Assembly (NCBI RefSeq): GCF_018873765.1
Contig: NC_057923.1
Coordinates: 7,886,413-7,950,412 of the forward strand
DNA: 64,000 bases
Source of the DNA: Telopea speciosissima
Taxonomy: Eukaryota; Streptophyta; Magnoliopsida; Proteales; Proteaceae
Direction of reading: 5' to 3'
The position numbers and the translations under genes were made by a program. The stretch's first letter is position 1. Each line of letters starts with the position of its first letter. The notes below the pieces were generated by a model that was not told where the DNA came from, did no database searches, and was given only the letters and a program-made list of their open reading frames with translations. This document shows positions 56,601 through 64,000 of the stretch, piece by piece.

Positions 56601-59600
56601 CGACCCATTTCGTGAACTTCGCTAGTTTCGACAAAAAGGTTTGGGGAAACTTGGCTTTTGTGATTTTTGGCCAAATCACTCCTATACAAGAGTAGTGCAA
56701 TTTTTGTATTCTTGACTCCCATATCTTCGACTCTTTGTAATGAATCATGTATAATAATTGATAATTAGGAAATGGTTTAAAATTTTATATCTATTCGTTC
56801 CTAATGTAATTTTAGTTGTTTTAATGTAATTACATGTATTCTAGTACTAAATTTTGTATGGAATAGGCCATATTAAAGAGTGTATACAGCAGCTTACCGC
56901 GTATACTACCAACCTAGAGTCCAAGTACCATTTTGGGTGTGTTTCTTTTAAATCGAAAAGTTTCACTATGTTTAGAGGGCCATTTGACCCTAGAAGTTTT
57001 GGGACCTAATTTATCCCTTTGGGCCCGAACACCCTCACTCGAAACCAACTACCAAAACCTTCCAGGTTTAGATCAAAATTTCGAGGTTCTGAGAAATATT
57101 TTGGTTTTGAGCCCAGTCGAAACCAGGCTCGAAACAGAAACATGGAACTATGCTTCCCTCCCCACTTTATCCCTGCAAATTCCTATACATTGCCCTACTG
57201 ATTTCTTCTCTTTTCTGGTCTCCACTCAAGTATCTAATAGAGATCCACCATTACTGAACCCTTGTCATTCATGAGAAACTCTCCTAAGCCAGAGTCCGTA
57301 TCCAAGAGCAAAGTATCAACCGAGAAATAGACAAAACTCCTTTAAAAATGAATTTCAAAGATGAATTTAGGTTAGAATTTCTGTCAAAAGCTAGGAAATT
57401 TTTGTCCAGAAAAAATGAGAGGACCAGCGAGGATAACAGGCAGTTCCCCCCCCCCCCCCAACAACCCCCAGGAAATGAGATAAACTAAGCTCTTTAGTTT
57501 ATGGCATGTTAGAATACCTATAATATAATATAGAACTTTTGAGTTGTTTTCAACTACTACTAATACTATCTAAGAATAGATTGTGCATTTCCCTGAGTTG
57601 GGTGAAATTCAAGTAACTAACCCCAATCATACCGAAGTGGTTCATAACTTAAAGATTCACCCAACAAGACTAGGGTTTTATGGTTAGGAGGGCCAATACT
57701 ACTTGTCATGTTCCATTTGTCGGACAATTATGTGTCTTTCGTCTGCTTGATTTTGACAGAAGGGATCTCAAAGGTAGATTACGCATCTTGGTTCTTTTAA
57801 TTTTCAAACAGTAGTTATCATCTATAACTCAAATATAGATACCTATGTTGCCACAAGTTTAATAAATAAGGGATATTTTGCAAATCACCATAATGACACT
57901 AATCCAGCTATGCACAAGGTAGTTGGAGGAGAAGATTAAAAAAGCATTAACAAAGATGGAAAGGTATTTACCTGGCCCAGAACCAAAACTACATTGGCAT
58001 TGAGTGTGTCAATTGCATGTAGAAGTAACTGCAACCAGAATACTAAGTTTGAAAAGAACATAAAAAATATAGTGATATAAATTCCATCAGAAAGAAAAGT
58101 AATTCTGCACTGAAACACTAGATAGTCAGTATTTGAGCAAAATTACCTCATAACCAACACCTTCTATCCATCCCATGGTATTAATCACCATACCAGCAGC
58201 ACGAGCTTCAGCATTACCAGAAAATTGTTTTTCTAGGGTTTGAGAAAGCTCCTTCACAAGCACCTTGTACAACTCTGCATTTACACTGTGAAGTATCACT
58301 TTGAAAAATGCCTCTTAAGATCAGACATAGATGCATCACTTTTAAAATGGCTCTTAAGATTGGACACAGAAACACGTTAGTTTGTATTAAGTTGCCATAG
58401 GTGATAGGCTACCCAAGCTTTCAAAAATAATGGTTGTTTAATCAATGAAACATCAAAATCTTTCAAAGTAAAGTTTCTAGTTGAGAATGCAAATTTTGTT
58501 ACCTAGGGGTTGTATGCCCAAAAAAGTAGACAAGGGGCATTTCAAGAGGGATTCCTTCCACTGGATCTATTGGCATTTCGATCGGAGTAGCAGCAATGCA
58601 TCCTGGAACGGTTATACATCCCTGGCCAATATCCAAGTCTACAAAAGTGGGTTTCCATCCTTGTTTAGCTGCCCAGCTAAGAAGCATCTTTGACAAGGTA
58701 CTCTTTCCTGAATCTGTCGGTCCCACAACAATCACCCTGGGGCCCTGAACCACTAAGAGTATCATTACCCAAGATTCAAAGTAAAACAATGGAAGAACAG
58801 AAAGGATCTATGATGGATTTTCTGAGACACAAACACCGATCAACAAGATATTGGATGTCACTAAACTGCATGTAAAATGTATTCAGCTTCCAATTTCCAT
58901 GCATATTGGCAGCCTACTTATCTCTCCAGACACATATCCTCTGTACCTAATTCCTCTCCAGCATAGGGAAAGACTATACAGTCCTCAGAAGGTATCATAC
59001 TGAAAAACAAACAACATTTTTTTTTCCCCTTGTTGGCCATAGAACACGAGAAGTTTCAACCCCACAACTAATGGAGGAACATTCATGCAATTTTCACAAA
59101 TAGTGAAAATACCTTTTTAGATTTTACAAGGTACCTGTGAACTGTCACACATGCATAACAATACCTGAGAAGAATCAGAGTCACTGGTTGAGGATGCTTT
59201 GGCACGATTCCTCCGCCCTTCCAATATGGCATGTACATTTACATAGCTTATCATAGGTGTCTAAATTGAACATTAGAAAGGCATTATTCGTCAAGCAAGC
59301 AACCACAATAACAAACAAACTACAAATAGAAATCTATGTGAGAAGGTTTTGGTCAAAGAATCTATTGCTCAATACAAGTAGTTAATATGAAGCAGAACAA
59401 TGAAGCAAACCTCATCTGCAGTATAATCAGTCTCAGTAATCCCATCCAATTCAATTGTGGCGCCATACCAAGTGAAAACCTGATATATGCGATTTGAACT
59501 TGTGTAAATAAGAGTTTGAGAGAGGATGAAAGGTCAATAAATGATTCAACCGTTAAGATGTTGCTTTAAGATAGATTCAACAAAATATTTTTCCAAAACT

Positions 59601-60291
59601 GGCAACGACTCTGAAATATTCTAATTATTATAGATAACTGAAATTGAAAAGCACTTCAAGGCACTTTGAACTATTTTTGTCGCCGAGAAACTTACTAGTT
59701 TCTGAAAAGACGCTTTAGGAAGCAGAACTGAAAAATTAGTAAATTTTGAAAATTTTATTATCCATGACCGAATGAGATTCACACACTGAGAAGGTCCACT
59801 TGGAAGATGAAACCCTCGTCTCAAAACATAATTCTAGTCAGCAATTGAAAATATGAATTTGGATATCCCGCAGATGGGACAAGCTCCGATTATTAGATAT
59901 TGCAATTACTTACCTTGAATGGTTTTCTGATTGATAGTAGTTTTGATAAGCAAACACAATGCTGGGCTTTTGGCCCCGAACGAAAATGAACTACTGGGTT
60001 CACTGTTTCGATTGCTTACAAGAAATCAATAAAAAAAAAAAAAAGAAGAAAGAAATGATGGCTTACAGCGAATTTGAGACGAGGAGGGAAAGTAAGCCAA
60101 ATTTCGGGAGGGAGTTCGGTGCCAAAGATTTCTGCAGTGCCAGTGAGAAGACGGAGGCGAAGAGGAGATTCAATGCCGACTTCGACCCTCAGCTCGCACT
60201 CTTTGTCCAGCTTCACCTGTCTTATCGCCGTCGACGAGGACGACGACAGTCCCCCAAGCCCTGGCGCACCCCCACCACCTGCGTAAGCCAT
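32624..60291 (-). CDS. CLP1: CLP1, mRNA 3'-end processing factor / polynucleotide kinase family, ten exons
   Basis: Exons (minus): 60067-60291, 59411-59479, 59165-59260, 58503-58744, 58147-58285, 57972-58028, 55464-55598, 33467-33702, 32830-32874, 32624-32711. All joins are GT-AG and in frame; the total is 1332 nt, or 443 aa, the usual length of plant CLP1 (CLPS3). The N-terminal beta domain includes [12 protein letters not shown]. The Walker A motif GPTDSGKST and the following DLDIGQG are in exon 4. Later blocks are [54 protein letters not shown] and a C-terminus ending VGTLTWIET. In eukaryotes CLP1 joins cleavage factor II with PCF11 and can phosphorylate RNA 5' ends. The start at 60291 fits the family; an in-frame ATG 54 bases upstream is less likely. 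Intron 7 (33703-55463) is about 21.8 kb and full of transposons. No disabling change is seen. Confidence 0.93.
33999..34741 (+). mobile_element. Copia element A, probable 5' LTR
   Basis: Starts TGTTGTGTTTCAG and ends GGAATTCAACA (TGTTG...CAACA ends), directly followed by a primer-binding-like TGGCATCAAAGCC (initiator tRNA-Met type) at 34742. The first 75 bases match 39934-40010 at the 3' end of the element, but the bodies then differ, so one of the two LTRs has been altered. 'Tttatataaatatgc' near 34340 is a TATA-like word. Confidence 0.55.
35866..36411. mobile_element. 546-bp non-autonomous DNA element inserted in copia A gag
   Basis: It sits inside the zinc-knuckle coding region of element A and is flanked by a perfect 9-bp duplication AGTGTGACC at 35857-35865 and 36412-36420. 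The copia reading frame is continuous from one side of the insertion to the other when one repeat copy is counted, which confirms the borders. The ends are inverted: TCTGTTAGCAAAAACGC on the left and CATAGTTAGCAAAAGCG in reverse complement on the right. The interior has many 'taccgttt' and 'ttttaaa' words. It lacks coding capacity; 9-bp duplications suggest a Mutator-type element. Confidence 0.85.
39021..39313. other. Foreign 293-bp insert in copia A reverse transcriptase, possibly organelle-derived
   Basis: The copia reading frame is interrupted after ...ILIV at 39020 and resumes at TATGCGGATGAC (39314), right in the catalytic YxDD region. The insert has a different texture: TCTATTAATAACAAAACGGA, CCAATAGTTTTTGCTACTAT and a minus-strand open frame of 76 codons. 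The style resembles plastid intergenic DNA, but I cannot place it. No target duplication or inverted ends are seen, which fits filler DNA from double-strand break repair better than a transposon. Confidence 0.5.
39935..40190 (+). mobile_element. Copia element A, 3' LTR piece
   Basis: Starts within the LTR text (TGTGTTTCAGTCAGTG) and runs through TTGACTCTTAAAGGG to about 40190. It contains an internal repeat of 'gttatttcctta.tgtaatttgactcttaaagg' (about 40 bases, twice). It adjoins a truncated RNase H region, so the polypurine tract and the real element end are lost. Confidence 0.55.
40190..40600. other. AT-rich filler within intron 7
   Basis: No feature recognised apart from a T-run near 40200-40215. 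Confidence 0.4.
40600..41345 (-). repeat. Composite dispersed repeat, copy 2 (CLP1 intron 7)
   Basis: Second copy of the repeat at 25590-26545: antisense LINE 3' tail (40605-40673, GGGGTCGGCTACATGGATCC), the SINE at 40677-40822, then the same body through CCACGAATTCTGGTTTCTAG and ending at CCTTGGTCTCCTAGGC. Similarity is high over about 500 bases after the SINE. It is followed by a short GC-richer stretch (41340-41425) with 'gcctagacgcc' wording. Confidence 0.8.
40677..40822 (-). mobile_element. Au-type SINE, copy 2
   Basis: The reverse complement carries the same blocks as copy 1, including GTGGGTTCGAGTCGGGAAAC, AGCCTCTCCGTGAAGTG and GGGTAAGGCTGCATACATTA, then TGGCAGGAGCCTCGTGC. Orientation and position within the composite repeat are the same as in copy 1, so both were copied as part of a larger unit. 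Confidence 0.8.
41426..43828. other. Intron 7 sequence between the composite repeat and element C
   Basis: A short LINE-tail-like piece is at 41690-41740 (TTCATGTAGCTGACCCCATT). The rest is A/G-rich (41850-42760) and then C/T-rich (42960-43640) with no named family; open frames are composition-driven. A T/A-rich run lies at 43676-43712. Confidence 0.4.
43829..44555 (+). mobile_element. LTR element C, 5' LTR (interrupted by a SINE)
   Basis: Starts TGATGCAGTTAAGGGTGTCC and shares long stretches with 52092-52392 and 54288-54600: GGTTGGGTTCTATGGG, TACATGGGATTA, AGTCTATTTGCTTTAAGTC, TTTTAGAAGA, then CCATCGATCTGATTT and GATCCATAATCTG and TTTTCAGCTTGC. The SINE at 44004-44153 is absent from the 3' LTR. 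CCAAC at 43824-43828 recurs at 54603-54607 and is a candidate target duplication. Confidence 0.75.
44004..44153 (+). mobile_element. Au-type SINE, copy 3 (inside the 5' LTR of element C)
   Basis: Plus-strand SINE: GCGAACCACGGCACAACGGT, AAGGTTGCTCCATTGCGA, GGATTCGAGTCGGTAAACAG, GGTAAGGCTGTGTACATACC, CCCGCAATGGCGGGAGCCTC, then GTGCACTGGGTACGCCC and a T-run. It is a close match to the Au SINE plan, with an A-box-like head and a B-box-like GATTCGAGTC. It inserted after element C, as the partner LTR lacks it. Confidence 0.85.
44556..46293 (+). mobile_element. LTR element C, internal part left of copia B
   Basis: About 1.7 kb of non-coding-looking sequence between the 5' LTR of C and the inserted copia B. 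No gag or pol domain is convincing. Text at 46236-46293 (AAGGTAGATGAGAATATTGT, GGTTCATAACGTAGATACAA) recurs at 51728-51783, so a short repeat flanks the copia insertion. Confidence 0.5.
46294..51668 (-). mobile_element. Copia element B, complete, 5375 bp
   Basis: Two 205-bp LTRs (46294-46498 and 51464-51668) start TGTTATCAAAACCCGAAACT and end ATTATTCAACA. They differ at only a few places: a 2-base indel near 46338, one substitution near 46392, and a C-run length difference. A perfect 5-bp duplication CTCTA lies at 46289-46293 and 51669-51673. On the minus strand the 5' LTR is on the right; next to it is a primer site TGGAATCAAAGCC (initiator tRNA-Met type), and a purine tract TTGAGGGGGAG lies beside the 3' LTR. 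Near-identical LTRs mean a recent insertion. Confidence 0.95.
46506..50866 (-). pseudogene. Copia element B gag-pol, nearly full length but interrupted
   Basis: From 50866: gag ([20 protein letters not shown]), zinc knuckle ([14 protein letters not shown] near 50100), protease ([13 protein letters not shown] near 49780), pre-integrase ([11 protein letters not shown]), integrase ([15 protein letters not shown] near 48890), reverse transcriptase with the catalytic YVDD in [12 protein letters not shown] (about 47455) and RNase H ([18 protein letters not shown], about 46960). The order is that of Ty1/copia. The longest intact piece is 387 codons (46506-47669). In-frame stops fall near 50252, 49928, 49472, 48829, 48511, 48022, 47995 and 47717, and frameshifts near 49110 and 47815. 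It is not autonomous; recent movement would have needed proteins from a relative. Confidence 0.92.
51674..52091 (+). mobile_element. LTR element C, internal part right of copia B
   Basis: Continues element C after the copia B duplication. Translation of the plus strand gives [20 protein letters not shown] and a piece with '[12 protein letters not shown]'. The region ends with ACTCGAGGACGAATTTTTTC and CAACACTGGGAGAAT directly before the 3' LTR, the usual end of plant Ty3/gypsy internal regions (purine tract plus LTR). No reverse transcriptase is left, so C is internally deleted. Confidence 0.6.
52092..54600 (+). mobile_element. LTR element C, 3' LTR (interrupted by a LINE)
   Basis: Left part 52092-52392 starts TGATGCAGTTAACGGTGTCC and ends TTTTAGAAGACC; the right part, from about 54288, continues with ATATGTAGTAAACC and runs through CCATCGATCTGATTT to TTTTCAGCTTGC. 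Together they match the 5' LTR at 43829-44555. The gap between is filled by the LINE at 52393-54287. Confidence 0.75.
52393..54287 (+). mobile_element. 5'-truncated L1-type LINE, decayed
   Basis: Plus-strand reading gives [20 protein letters not shown] near 52394, [12 protein letters not shown] near 52932, [20 protein letters not shown] near 53009, [16 protein letters not shown] near 53213, [13 protein letters not shown] near 53460, [12 protein letters not shown] near 53551 and a C-terminal piece near 54030-54250 ([16 protein letters not shown]). These are reverse transcriptase blocks of plant L1-type LINEs. The catalytic ADD motif reads ADN here, the endonuclease domain is missing, and several frame breaks occur, so it is dead. 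The 3' end has the tail shared with 16158, 19596, 25600 and 40605. Confidence 0.85.
54608..55463. other. Right end of CLP1 intron 7
   Basis: AT-rich sequence between element C and exon 7. Repeated words such as 'cagactgg' and 'ggtccaatgg' near 55000-55300 suggest small old repeats; none is assigned. Confidence 0.4.
55931..56073 (-). mobile_element. Au-type SINE, copy 4, with 16-bp target duplication
   Basis: The reverse complement has the SINE blocks GGTTGCTCCATTGCCACC, GGGGTTCGAGTTTGGAAACA, GCCTCTTTGCAAAACG, GGGTAAGGCTGCGTACATTA and a tail near TGGGTACTCCC plus T-run. ATATTGCTAAGTAATA occurs exactly at 55908-55923 and again at 56103-56118, a 16-bp duplication as expected for LINE-driven insertion. 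About 25 extra AT-rich bases lie between the SINE head and the right repeat. Confidence 0.85.
56302..56452 (+). mobile_element. Au-type SINE, copy 5
   Basis: Plus-strand SINE: GACCTTGGTGCAACAGTACG, GTTGCTCCATTGCGACCAAG, CAGGTTCGAGTCTCCTCTCC, GCGGGGGTAACGCTGCATAC, CTCCCCAGACCTTGTAGTGG, then GCGGGAGCCTCGCGCAATGG and GTACGCCCTTTTTT. A clear target duplication was not found. Confidence 0.8.
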
Positions 60292-61380
60292 GTCCAACTC
60301 TAGCCAACTCCCCGCTCCTCTCAACTTCTTGAGTCTTGCCTGCACTTCTCTTGGGTTTCAAAACCTAGCGCCAAAACGAGCTAAAACCTGGCAAGTGGGA
60401 GGGAATGCACAGCTTGGTTTCTTCTCTGTTGGTTGGAACTCGGAGAAGCCGAAAAGACTGAGCGGTTTACAGTAGAATGTTAAATATAATTTTATTTACA
60501 ATAAAATTATAAACTCTTATTCAAGAGCATGTTTAGTTAAAGAAAGCATAGTTTTTTTGGGTTTTTTTTTTTTTTTTTTTTTTGTATTTTTGGTAAAAAA
60601 AAAAATCACTTTGCATTGGAATTGGGCCAAATTGTCATACACAAAATTAACATAACATTTCTAGTCAGAGAGTCCGTAATGTTATTTTTATTTTTTTTAA
60701 TGAAAAAAAGAATATTATATTACTAAAAATATGACAAATTAGTACAATGTTCATACATATAAGATAATTCTGGCCTAATAACTAGAGTAGCCTTATATTT
60801 TAACCAGGTTAGTAACCTATGGTTTGTTATAAATCGAAAAATAATATCTTTAGACTTGTTCGAAATTTGCAGAAAATAAGAGTTTAAAAGGCCAAGGAGA
60901 TTGGGATGGAATTGGAAGAAGGCTAGGTAGCAATTTGTCAGAACCCCAAACTTCTTTCAGCTTCACACCTCTCTTGGCAGCAAAATCTAACCTGATAGTT
61001 ATCCCAACCAGCTCTAGTTCCAAAACATTATGCTTCTTAATCAAACCTGCAATGATCAAAAATAATTTACTATCTAACAAAATACCAAAATCCCATCCAA
61101 AAATTTCTAGGTCTCTGGAATCAAAGCTTGCTCATAACAAAACAAGAAATTCTAAAATAGGTAAATCAAGCATGGAAGATATAAGCAAGTCCTCCTCATT
61201 AGAGTAATTTACAATTAGGGATGAAATTGGGGTTGGGGATAGATTAACGTCCTACAACCAAATTGCAACATTTCTCAAAAGCATGAGATGATTAGGCTTA
61301 ATGGACTTAAAACAACAATTGTTTATAGTTTCTCAAATAAAATAACAAATTATAATAACATGCACAGAAAAAACCTAGTT
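60292..61380. other. CLP1 upstream region and start of the CLP1-RCL1 intergenic space
   Basis: The first 180 bases probably hold the CLP1 5' leader and core promoter (GC-richer, without a clear TATA on the minus strand). From 60480 on the sequence is AT-rich with a long T-run at 60561-60584. No gene recognised. Confidence 0.4.
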
Positions 61381-62270
61381 GAGAGTGGGTTTATCAAGCC
61401 TTTGAATGAATAGAGTACATATGCAGGAATGTTCCATAGAAGGGTGGGTAAGAAACTCGGTTTTCAAGCCTAAAGGACCAGCTGCCCAGATATATTTAAC
61501 CCAGTCACAAGAAAATAAGATATGTCAGAGGGTCTCGTTACAAATGCCACAAAGAGCACAAGTGGGATCGATATGAATCAATTTCAAAACAATATATTTA
61601 ATTGGAATCCTTGCATTTAATACACGCTAAAAAAACATTTTAAACTTAGGATGCAAATTAAGTTTCAAAAAAAAAATTTCCACCAAGTGAAAGTAGAGAA
61701 ATCAAGATTAGTGGAGTGAGAGTTAAGAAAATTAGTTGCTCATTTATTGCTAAACCGGCCAGTCACAAGAAAAGAAGATATGTCAGAGGGTCTCGTTACA
61801 AATGCCACAAAGAGCACAAGTGGGATCGATATGAATCCATTTCAAAACAATATATTTAATTGGAATCCCTGCATTTAATACACGCTAAAAAGACATTTTA
61901 AACTTAGGATGCAAATTAAGTTTCAAAAAAAAAATTTCCACCAAGTGAAAGTAGAGAAATCAAGATTAGTGGAGTGAGAGTTAAGAAAATTAGTTGCTCA
62001 TTTATTGCTAAACCGGCCATCTTTACCTAAGGTGCACCACAAAGTATCAGGTGATTCGGAGATGGGAATGTAGGAAATAATAGAAACAAGGGATGGAACA
62101 AGCTGTCTAAGCCGATTAGTATCCCAAGTGAGATTATTAAAAAAAAAACAAGGACACTTTTTTAGGAAACATTCTTTGAGAAGAGTTGGGTTGGATTGTG
62201 AATCTAGGAATTGACGGAATCCAATGATCAATCTAAAAGAAGGTTTCTTGACCATTTTCAATTCTTCTGA
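61380..62270 (-). pseudogene. Antisense LINE zf-RVT remnant, partly duplicated
   Basis: On the minus strand the text reads SPDTLWCTLGKDGRFSNKSA near 62240, DFSTFTWWKIFFLKLN near 61940, DPTCALCGICNETL near 61820 and again near 61560, then HILFSCDWVKYIWAAGPLGL near 61480. This is the substrate-binding/zinc-binding (zf-RVT) tail of a plant LINE polyprotein (Cys-x2-Cys ... His ... Cys). Stops and the internal duplication break it. No reverse transcriptase is attached. Confidence 0.7.
61502..62017. repeat. 258-bp tandem duplication within the LINE remnant
   Basis: Two head-to-tail units, 61502-61759 and 61760-62017, start CAGTCACAAGAAAA and end GCTAAACCGGC. Only a handful of substitutions separate them (for example AAAATAAG versus AAAAGAAG), so the duplication is recent compared with the decay of the LINE itself. 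Confidence 0.9.
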
Positions 62271-63383
62271 AACTAAAGGATTTTAAAGGGCTGATAATTT
62301 TTGTAATACTATTTCAGGTCCAAGATCCCTTCTTAGACACAATTCTTAGATAAAAAAAGGAAGAGTTGGGAAAATAACGGGCTTTGAGAATCCTTGCCCC
62401 AAGACATTGCTATCAGTCAGTAATCTCCAACCCATAACTTAAGGAGGAGAACCTCATTTTGAGTGCTGGCTTTCCTAAATCCTAGGCTACCTTTAGAAAT
62501 GGGACGACAGATTTTCTTCCAGGAAACAAGAGAATTTTTCCTATTTCCTTCAGAACCCCCGTTCCAAAAGTGCAACACTGTTAATCTCTATTGGAATATA
62601 AGAAAAAAATACACGAGGAGAGATAAGATGATAAAGAAAACATAGTTGGAAAATCAGGTTTTTTAACTCGACTTGTCTTTCAAAAAAAACTTGGTGATTC
62701 GGTCTTGTTAAACCTGGTCAAGGCAAATCACGTTTTTTAAAATTTTAATACAATAAATATGTATGAACTAGTAAAAAATAGAAAGAAAAAAAAAACAGAA
62801 AAAATATGGGACAATCAAATATCAATGCATTTTGAGTTTATACCATTGAACAAAATAAGAGAGTCGAAGAGTTGAGGGTTTTTTACTATTTTACTTAATT
62901 CAAATTTTAAGTGAATCGATTTTATGGTTTTTTTCTAAATGACTAAACACGTTGAGTTTGTCATGACACAGGTAAAAATATCGAATCTTATTTGACTTGG
63001 ATGATTTATGACCCAGTCTTATCATTTTTTACTTGGACTTCTTAGTCTACACAACTTTTGACTCGACTCAGACAAGTCGTACAAGTCAAAACCCGGTTTC
63101 CCAAGCATGGAAGAAAGAACCAAAAATAAAACAAAAGGAGATATCAGCTCAGCACAGATTCGGAGGGCTTGGTCCCAGGTCCACCTGGATGATCGGAGGG
63201 CCAGGAATCAATACAATCAGACGATCGATACGAGGCAGATAGGTAAGGACCATGAACAAATCGATGCTCCCAATTCCATTTGGCTTCTCAACAACCTGGG
63301 AGTAAGAAACCTTCGTAGTCGTTTCAGAGGTGGCGGCGGGAGAGAGCAGCAGCAGAGGCAGCGGCAACGAGCAACGAGCAACA
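62271..63383. other. RCL1 upstream region
   Basis: AT-rich to about 63080, then GC-richer toward the RCL1 start with repeated GCAGCAG/GGCAAC words just before the ATG, probably the 5' leader. No gene or transposon recognised. Confidence 0.4.
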
Positions 63384-63820
63384 ATGGTGAAAACGTCGTA
63401 CATGAGGCTTAAGGGAAGCCAGCAGCTCAGGCAGCGCCTCCTGCTCTCGACCCTGGCGGGCACCGCTATCCTCATTGAAGACATTCGACCCGACGATACA
63501 TGGCCTGGTCTCCGCCCTCACGAGATCTCTTTCCTCCGATTACTTGAGAATATCACTGACGACTGTGTTGTTGAAATCAACGAAACCGGTATAACGTTTA
63601 TCCCACAAATTTGTGTATTACGTTTAGGGTTTAGGGTTTATCTTTTTTCCTTTCATTCTTTGTGTTACAGGAACAAAATTGAAGTACAAGCCGGGAGTTT
63701 TGATGGGCGGGAGGCATCTCGTGCATGACTGCGGTCTCAGTCGATCAATTGGGTATTTCCTGGAGCCTCTGGTCGTGCTTGGTTTGTTCGGAAAGAAGCC
63801 CCTCTCGATAAAGCTCAAAG
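63384..63820 (+). CDS. RCL1: RCL1-like (RNA 3'-terminal phosphate cyclase-like protein), first two exons
   Basis: Exon 1 (63384-63588) starts MVKTSYMRLKGSQQLRQRLL and includes EDIRPDDTWPGLRPHE and CVVEINETG; exon 2 (63671-63820) continues TKLKYKPGVLMGGRHLVHDC, GLSRSIGYFLEPLVVLG and LFGKKPLSIKLKG. The join is GT-AG with the Gly codon split. These blocks match the N-terminal quarter of the eukaryotic RCL1 family, which lacks cyclase activity and works in the nucleolus on 18S pre-rRNA with BMS1. The ATG at 63384 matches the family's start; an in-frame ATG at 63330 would add 18 low-complexity residues. A GT donor follows at 63821. The rest of the gene lies past the right edge, and no clear third exon is seen in 63821-64000. 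Confidence 0.88.
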
Positions 63821-64000
63821 GTTCGATCTTTATTCGTTTTTTTCCTCCCTGCTCAACCTGTATCTTCCAATTTGTTGTTGGGATTTGGTTGGCATAGTTA
63901 CAACTGATAATTTCCGAGAGTTGCAGTACGAGCTTGTTAGAGAGTCTAGACCATGGATTTAGGAACACCGAGAATTTCATTTAGCTGGGGGTGCCATCTG

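Larger units (their letters stand above)
55599..57971 (-). other. CLP1 intron 6 (2.4 kb) with two SINEs and small repeats
   Basis: Holds SINE copy 4 (minus) and copy 5 (plus). At 56500-56640 there is a fold-back stretch with CGAAATTT/AAATTTCG words (for example ATGGGTCAAAATTTCGACCC). A C-run lies near 57447-57459. The remainder to 57971 is unassigned. Confidence 0.6.

Noticed and set aside
60016-60345. Longer CLP1 start (ATG at 60343-60345)
   Set aside because: Adds 18 residues not expected for the family; the ATG at 60289-60291 gives the usual MAY... start.
63149-63521. Open frames antisense to the RCL1 start
   Set aside because: Shadows of the RCL1 leader and exon 1 on the other strand, with no family match.
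63895-64000. Possible third RCL1 exon starting after 'ggcatag'
   Set aside because: Joining it to exon 2 gives text unlike the family and a stop soon after; it is more likely intron.

Overview
This is nuclear DNA from a flowering plant, probably a eudicot; the species cannot be fixed by reading alone. The evidence is intron-rich genes with plant-type products, tRNA-derived SINEs of the Au type, Ty1/copia and Ty3/gypsy-like LTR retrotransposons, L1-type LINE debris, Mutator-like elements and many small inverted-repeat elements. Nothing in the window looks prokaryotic.

Four host genes can be read. (1) 3733-5217, minus strand: the first three exons of a receptor-like cytoplasmic kinase of subfamily VII (PBL34/35/36 type); the rest of the kinase is not visible and may lie past the left edge. 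(2) 22431-29125, minus: a complete nine-exon polygalacturonase (GH28) of 432 aa with its four catalytic motifs intact. (3) 32624-60291, minus: a complete ten-exon CLP1 gene (mRNA 3'-end processing / polynucleotide kinase family, 443 aa), spread over 27.7 kb because intron 7 is about 21.8 kb long and packed with nested transposons. (4) 63384 to the right edge, plus: the first two exons of RCL1 (RNA 3'-terminal phosphate cyclase-like, 18S rRNA processing).

Layout. 1-5.2 kb: kinase 5' part and a featureless flank. 5.86-7.55 kb: a Pack-MULE with long terminal inverted repeats and a perfect 9-bp target duplication, carrying a captured piece of a sulfate transporter gene with its introns. 7.67-8.36 kb: a fold-back element. 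8.4-13.3 kb: decayed retroelements, a probable solo LTR and a C-rich tract. 13.36-20.5 kb: a 3.66-kb tandem duplication, each unit ending in a mitochondrial ribosomal protein L12 pseudogene. 20.5-22.4 kb: degenerate sequence with a possible RNase H-like fragment. 22.4-29.1 kb: polygalacturonase, with an F-box pseudogene inside intron 2 and a SINE-bearing composite repeat inside intron 3. 29.1-32.6 kb: intergenic with small repeats. 32.6-60.3 kb: CLP1. Intron 7 holds copia element A, itself broken by two insertions; a second copy of the composite repeat; and an LTR element (C) that contains a complete young copia (B) and a LINE inside its 3' LTR. 60.3-63.4 kb: intergenic with a tandemly duplicated antisense LINE piece.

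No operon-like cooperation is expected. CLP1 and RCL1 lie head to head about 3 kb apart, and both act on RNA ends, but this is probably coincidence. The splice joins of CLP1 and polygalacturonase keep frame throughout and follow GT-AG, so those two models are strong. I found no unknown multi-gene system; the most notable things are the transposon nest inside an apparently intact housekeeping gene and the gene-capturing Mutator-like element.
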